Positions 6,862-9,615 of a DNA stretch of 9,615 nt are shown piece by piece (the first letter of the stretch is position 1; every line of letters begins with the position of its first letter). Made by a program: the position numbers and the translations under genes. Under the pieces are notes generated by a model. It saw only the letters and a list, made by a program, of their open reading frames with translations. It ran no database searches and was not told the DNA's origin. This DNA comes from Limousia pullorum (GTDB lineage: Bacteria; Bacillota; Clostridia; Oscillospirales; Acutalibacteraceae), in contig DVNG01000027.1 of NCBI GenBank assembly GCA_018714545.1, positions 1 to 9,615 on the forward strand, written 5' to 3'.

Positions 6862-6902
6862 TAAAACAGCAAACCATATTTTCTTCATAAATCTTCTTTT
6901 TT

Positions 6903-6950
6903 AACAGTAAAAGCCGGCATCTTAAATGATGCCGGCTTAGCTGTTTTATT
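6903..6950. terminator. bidirectional terminator between convergent dockerin and mrp genes
   Basis: AAGCCGGCATC (6911-6921) and GATGCCGGCTT (6928-6938) form a perfect 11-bp stem with a TTAAAT loop. AACAG (6903-6907) and CTGTT (6941-6945) extend it below a small internal loop. T-rich tails follow on both strands (TTTTATTTATT on plus, TTTTACTGTT on minus). It serves the plus-strand operon and, overlapping the 3' end of mrp, probably mrp as well. Confidence 0.9.
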
Positions 6951-7779
6951 TATTAAGTTTATTCTCGATAATATCCGCTGCTTCTTCCAAAAGATTTCCC
7001 GGATAAAGCTCTACTGTACCTGTATCGGCGCATTTTGCCATATCAGGGTCAATAGGAAGCTTTGCCAAAACGTCTGTGCCGTATTCCTTGGCAATCTCGT
7101 CAATGTGGCTTTCGCCGAAGATGCTGTATTTCTTGCCGCAGTCAGGGCACATGAAATAGCTGTAGTTTTCAACGATACCCAAAATCGGCACGTTCATCAT
7201 TTCAGCCATCTTAACAGCCTTTCCAACAATCATGGAAACCAAATCCTGCGGTGATGTAACAACGATAATTCCGTCAACAGGCAGGCTCTGGAAAACTGTA
7301 AGAGGAACGTCACCTGTTCCTGGAGGCATATCAACAAACATGTAGTCAACATCCTTCCAGATAACGTCTTTCCAGAACTGCTTTACTGTATTTGCAATAA
7401 CAGGACCTCTCCAGATAACCGGGTCTGTTTCGTTTTCAAGCAAAAGGTTTACTGACATAACGTCGATACCTGTCTTTGATGTTCTTGGAATTATACCGAA
7501 TTCGTTTCCAAGGCACTTACCTTTAAGACCAAAAGCCTTTGGAATTGACGGGCCTGTTACGTCTGCGTCCAAAACCGCTGTTTTGAAACCTCTTCTGTTA
7601 AATGTAACAGCCATCATGGAAGTAACCATGCTTTTGCCTACTCCGCCCTTACCTGAAACAACCGCAATTACCTTTTTAACGGAACTGAGGTCGTTAAGCT
7701 TTTCAATAAGGCTTTCGGGGCTGTTTGTCTTTCCGCTGCAATTCTCTCCGCAGCTTGAGCAATCGTGAGTACAACCCAT
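6946..7779 (-). CDS. mrp: Mrp/NBP35-family iron-sulfur carrier ATPase
   Basis: 277-residue cytoplasmic P-loop ATPase of the Mrp/ApbC/NBP35 family, thought to bind and transfer Fe-S clusters to apoproteins. Visible: N-terminal cysteine cluster C3-x3-C7-x2-C10-x3-C14 of the NBP35 type, deviant Walker A GKGGVGKS (43-50), DADVTGPSIP (71-80), VDMPPGTGDVPL (149-160), SPQDLV (176-181) and the family CxxC pair Cys211/Cys214 in YFMCPDCGKKY, the expected bridging-cluster ligands. There is no N-terminal DUF59 domain, as in many clostridial members. ATG at 7779 is preceded by GGAGGG at good spacing. It has its own promoter and is monocistronic in this window; no suf or isc genes are nearby, so the client protein cannot be inferred from context. 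Confidence 0.93.
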   Translation of the reverse strand: MGCTHDCSSCGENCSGKTNSPESLIEKLNDLSSVKKVIAVVSGKGGVGKSMVTSMMAVTFNRRGFKTAVLDADVTGPSIPKAFGLKGKCLGNEFGIIPRTSKTGIDVMSVNLLLENETDPVIWRGPVIANTVKQFWKDVIWKDVDYMFVDMPPGTGDVPLTVFQSLPVDGIIVVTSPQDLVSMIVGKAVKMAEMMNVPILGIVENYSYFMCPDCGKKYSIFGESHIDEIAKEYGTDVLAKLPIDPDMAKCADTGTVELYPGNLLEEAADIIENKLNK

Positions 7780-7812
7780 TTTTAATCCCTCCGAATTTTT
7801 TTACTTTTCTTT

Positions 7813-7841
7813 ATTATACCCTATAATACACACATAATCAA
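7813..7841 (-). promoter_or_regulatory. sigma-A-type promoter of mrp
   Basis: Minus strand TTGATT (7836-7841), 17-bp spacer, perfect TATAAT (7813-7818). Start near 7806, leader about 27 nt including the GGAGGG ribosome site. Confidence 0.75.
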
Positions 7842-7854
7842 ATTTCCAAAACGG

Positions 7855-7901
7855 GAAAATAAAAACCATACGGGCAATTCGCTCCCTATGGTTTTATTTT
7901 C
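7855..7901 (-). terminator. intrinsic terminator after the acidic-tail membrane protein gene
   Basis: An arm at 7855-7874 (GAAAATAAAA, then ACCATACGGG) pairs with 7884-7901 (CCCTATGG, then TTTTATTTTC) with two single-base bulges and a 9-nt loop. Read on the minus strand the hairpin ends in a TTTTTATTTT tail, and it sits between the upstream gene's stop and the mrp promoter. The A-run on the other side means it could act both ways. The rest of 7902-7998 shows nothing I recognise. Confidence 0.8.
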
Positions 7902-7998
7902 TCTTAATTAAGTTTTCGAGAAATTAAATTACCAGTCGTATTACCACTCTAAACAATAATACACCAATAATTTAAAATATCAAGCACACAGGAGAATT

Positions 7999-8691
7999 TT
8001 AGTCAACTTTTTCTGACTTTTCATCCTCTGCTTCCTCGCTGTCCTCAGAGCTTTCCTCTTTTTCAGCTTCTTCGCCGTAATAGAAAGCTGCTTCTTCCGC
8101 ATTGTTCTCTGCGTCCAGCATATCCTGCTCACCGAGGATTTCAAGTTCTTCTTCCGGAAAATATTCGGTATTTTCCAAGTCAGCCACCTCTTCTTCGTTT
8201 ACCTGAGTTTCCTTTGTTTCCTCAGTGCTATCCTCAGAAGCTGTCTTATCCTCCAGAAGTGCTACAGCATTTTCTTCTTCCTGCTGCTCTTCCTCTTCCG
8301 GAGCGATTTCATATCCGCTGACAAAAGTATAAGGCAAACCATAACCGAAAGCCACAGCAGCCACAGTCATAATCAGGGCATTTTCAGCAATAGCGCTTCC
8401 GAAAGGCATTGCCGGAATAAGATAAGCCAAAATTATGTAGAATGTTGGAAGAACAAGAAATACAAGGGTCATTGGACTGAAACGCAAAACCTGTTTGCCC
8501 TCTCCCACTCTTGTGGCATAGAAAAGAATCACACCGAAAACGGAATAAATCAAAACATTTATAATTCCGCTCATATTTGGATTCATTGTAGATGCCAGCT
8601 GAGAAAAGAAAAATGAACAAATAACATAAGCGGTTACAAGAAACGCTGAAAAGAACAGGTTTATAGTATCTCTTTTGTTGTTTTTCTTCAC
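7999..8691 (-). CDS. unrecognised four-helix membrane protein with acidic tail
   Basis: 230 residues; I do not recognise the family. A basic start (MKKNNKR) is followed by four hydrophobic segments at about 10-31, 42-60, 72-94 and 101-124, then a soluble tail (131-230) in which close to half the residues are Glu or Asp, with few Lys and no Arg. The tail is low in complexity and probably disordered. By the positive-inside rule the basic N-terminus is cytoplasmic and, with four helices, the tail would be cytoplasmic too. Start is GTG at 8691, chosen for the GGAGG eight bases upstream. It has its own strong promoter and is followed by a terminator, so it is likely a single-gene unit between prmA and mrp. 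An acidic tail could bind cations or basic proteins, but the sequence gives no function. Confidence 0.8.
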   Translation of the reverse strand: MKKNNKRDTINLFFSAFLVTAYVICSFFFSQLASTMNPNMSGIINVLIYSVFGVILFYATRVGEGKQVLRFSPMTLVFLVLPTFYIILAYLIPAMPFGSAIAENALIMTVAAVAFGYGLPYTFVSGYEIAPEEEEQQEEENAVALLEDKTASEDSTEETKETQVNEEEVADLENTEYFPEEELEILGEQDMLDAENNAEEAAFYYGEEAEKEESSEDSEEAEDEKSEKVD

Positions 8692-8739
8692 TTTTGAAAC
8701 CTCCGACCGTTTTATAATTTCTTCAACAACGTATATATT

Positions 8740-8768
8740 ATTATATCAATGTGACAAACGTTTGACAA
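8740..8768 (-). promoter_or_regulatory. strong promoter of the acidic-tail membrane protein gene
   Basis: Minus strand -35 TTGTCA (8763-8768), 17-bp spacer, perfect -10 TATAAT (8740-8745) with an extended TGA in front. Start near 8733, leader about 42 nt. On the plus strand TGACAAA occurs twice 11 bp apart (8752-8758, 8763-8769), and CAAACGTTTG (8755-8764) is a perfect palindrome; both overlap the spacer and -35. Confidence 0.75.
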
Positions 8769-8798
8769 AATTATAATGATGTACAAAAATAACAGTTC

Positions 8799-8812
8799 GT
8801 TTACATATAAAC
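8799..8812 (-). other. weak hairpin after prmA
   Basis: GTTTA (8799-8803) and TAAAC (8808-8812) form a 5-bp stem with a 4-nt loop, 24-37 bases after the prmA stop and, on the minus strand, shortly before a TTATTTTTG run. It is the only terminator-like structure I see for prmA, but the stem is short and AT-rich. Confidence 0.25.
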
Positions 8813-8835
8813 CACTTTTATTTTCTTAAAAACTA

Positions 8836-9615
8836 TCATTTTGCCTTTGCTACAAGGCATACCCAGCCGTTGTCTGTGATTTCCTCAACGATTTCAAAAT
8901 CATTCTTAATTGCGTTTACCACATCGTCACGTCTTGTGTCGATTATACCGCTCATAATATACACTGTGTTTTCATCCATAAAGTTTTTAACACCTGATGA
9001 AAGCATGATAATGGCGTCAGCCACAATATTTGCGGCGATAACATCGTATTTTCCGCTTACTTTATCTGTAAGGTTTCCGCACACAACATTAAATCTGTCG
9101 GCAACTCCGTTTATCTGGGCGTTTTCCTCTGCTGTCTTTACTGCCATCTGGTCTATATCTACACCGAGAGCCTCTTTAGCTCCCAAAAGCAGACCTGCAA
9201 TAGCCAGAATACCGCTTCCGCAGCCAACGTCAAGCATTTTTTCTCCGCCGTGAATATATTTTTCCAAGGTTTCAAGGCAGAGTCTTGTTGTTTCGTGGTT
9301 GCCTGTACCGAAAGCAAGACCCGGGTCAATATTCAAAACAATTCTTTCACCTGGGTCGTAGTTATCTCTCCATGTAGGACGGATAAGCAGCTTCTCTCCT
9401 ATTGGTGTTGGGTGGAAATACTGTCTCCAGTTATTGAGCCAGTCCTCTTCCTCACAGCCATTTGTTTCGATTTTATGGTCGATACCCTCTGCTGTATATC
9501 TTTCGCTGAGAAAAGCGATAGCCTCTGCTGGATTTTCCTCAGGGCTTATATAAACGTGGATAATCGCACGGCTTCTGTCCTTTTGCAAAAGCTCCTCGTC
9601 AATCAAATCAATATG
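8836..9615 (-). CDS. prmA: ribosomal protein L11 methyltransferase, 5' end beyond window
   Basis: S-adenosylmethionine-dependent methyltransferase that methylates ribosomal protein L11. Motifs in order: NWRQYFHPTPIGEKLLIRPTW (linker to the catalytic domain), DPGLAFGTGNHETTRLCLE (the PrmA hallmark), SAM-binding DVGCGSGILAIAG, acidic GVDID ending strand 2, and the active-site-like AANIVADAI. The frame stays open through the window end at 9615 (reading HID-LIDEELL), so a TTG at 9606 is not a credible start. About 50-60 residues of the N-terminal substrate-recognition domain should lie outside, the family being about 300-315 residues. It ends 144 bp before the next gene, which has its own promoter. 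Clostridial genomes often have dnaJ upstream of prmA, not testable here. Confidence 0.93.
   Translation of the reverse strand, partial: HIDLIDEELLQKDRSRAIIHVYISPEENPAEAIAFLSERYTAEGIDHKIETNGCEEEDWLNNWRQYFHPTPIGEKLLIRPTWRDNYDPGERIVLNIDPGLAFGTGNHETTRLCLETLEKYIHGGEKMLDVGCGSGILAIAGLLLGAKEALGVDIDQMAVKTAEENAQINGVADRFNVVCGNLTDKVSGKYDVIAANIVADAIIMLSSGVKNFMDENTVYIMSGIIDTRRDDVVNAIKNDFEIVEEITDNGWVCLVAKAK

Noticed and set aside
8384..8620. Second minus-strand frame within the acidic-tail membrane protein gene
   Set aside because: Out of frame with a gene that has a strong promoter, GGAGG site and four coherent hydrophobic helices.
8870..9253. 127-codon plus-strand open frame inside prmA
   Set aside because: prmA motifs on the other strand are unambiguous; the plus-strand product is a Ser/Ile-rich antisense translation.

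Overview
The window looks like a chromosomal segment of an anaerobic gut-type Firmicute, most likely in or near Ruminococcus (Oscillospiraceae). The grounds are AT-rich intergenic DNA, strong GGAGG-type Shine-Dalgarno sites, TTG and GTG starts, a clostridial-type galactokinase, and a secreted protein ending in a type I dockerin. Dockerins imply a cohesin-bearing scaffold somewhere else in the genome. The species cannot be fixed from this sequence.

Left third (1-2403, all minus strand): a galactose-utilisation operon read galM (aldose 1-epimerase), then a one-helix DUF2500 protein, then galK (cut by the window start). A good sigma-A-type promoter lies ahead of galM, and a second possible promoter overlaps an inverted repeat just ahead of galK.

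Centre (2535-6950): an AraC-family regulator with an N-terminal cupin (minus strand) is divergent from a two-gene plus-strand operon for exported proteins. The first is a DUF4874/DUF4832 TIM-barrel-like protein with a signal peptide. The second has two discoidin-like modules and a C-terminal dockerin, with no recognisable catalytic domain. The 291-bp divergent region carries three near-identical 16-bp direct repeats. The outer two sit where the -35 elements of the two opposing promoters would be, both of which lack a good -35 hexamer. The simplest reading is a substrate-responsive AraC switch that controls itself and a small glycan-binding or glycan-degrading secreted system. The adjacent gal operon suggests a galactose-containing substrate, which is inference only.

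Right third (6946-9615, all minus strand): housekeeping genes, each with its own signals. These are an Mrp/NBP35-type Fe-S carrier ATPase with an N-terminal cysteine cluster, an unrecognised four-helix membrane protein with a very acidic 100-residue tail, and prmA (ribosomal protein L11 methyltransferase, 5' end beyond the window). A strong hairpin separates the convergent dockerin and mrp genes and probably terminates both.

I saw no tRNA, rRNA, CRISPR array, insertion sequence, prophage gene or integrase. The most interesting part is the AraC / DUF4832 / dockerin locus. No stretch without a gene exceeds 300 bp.
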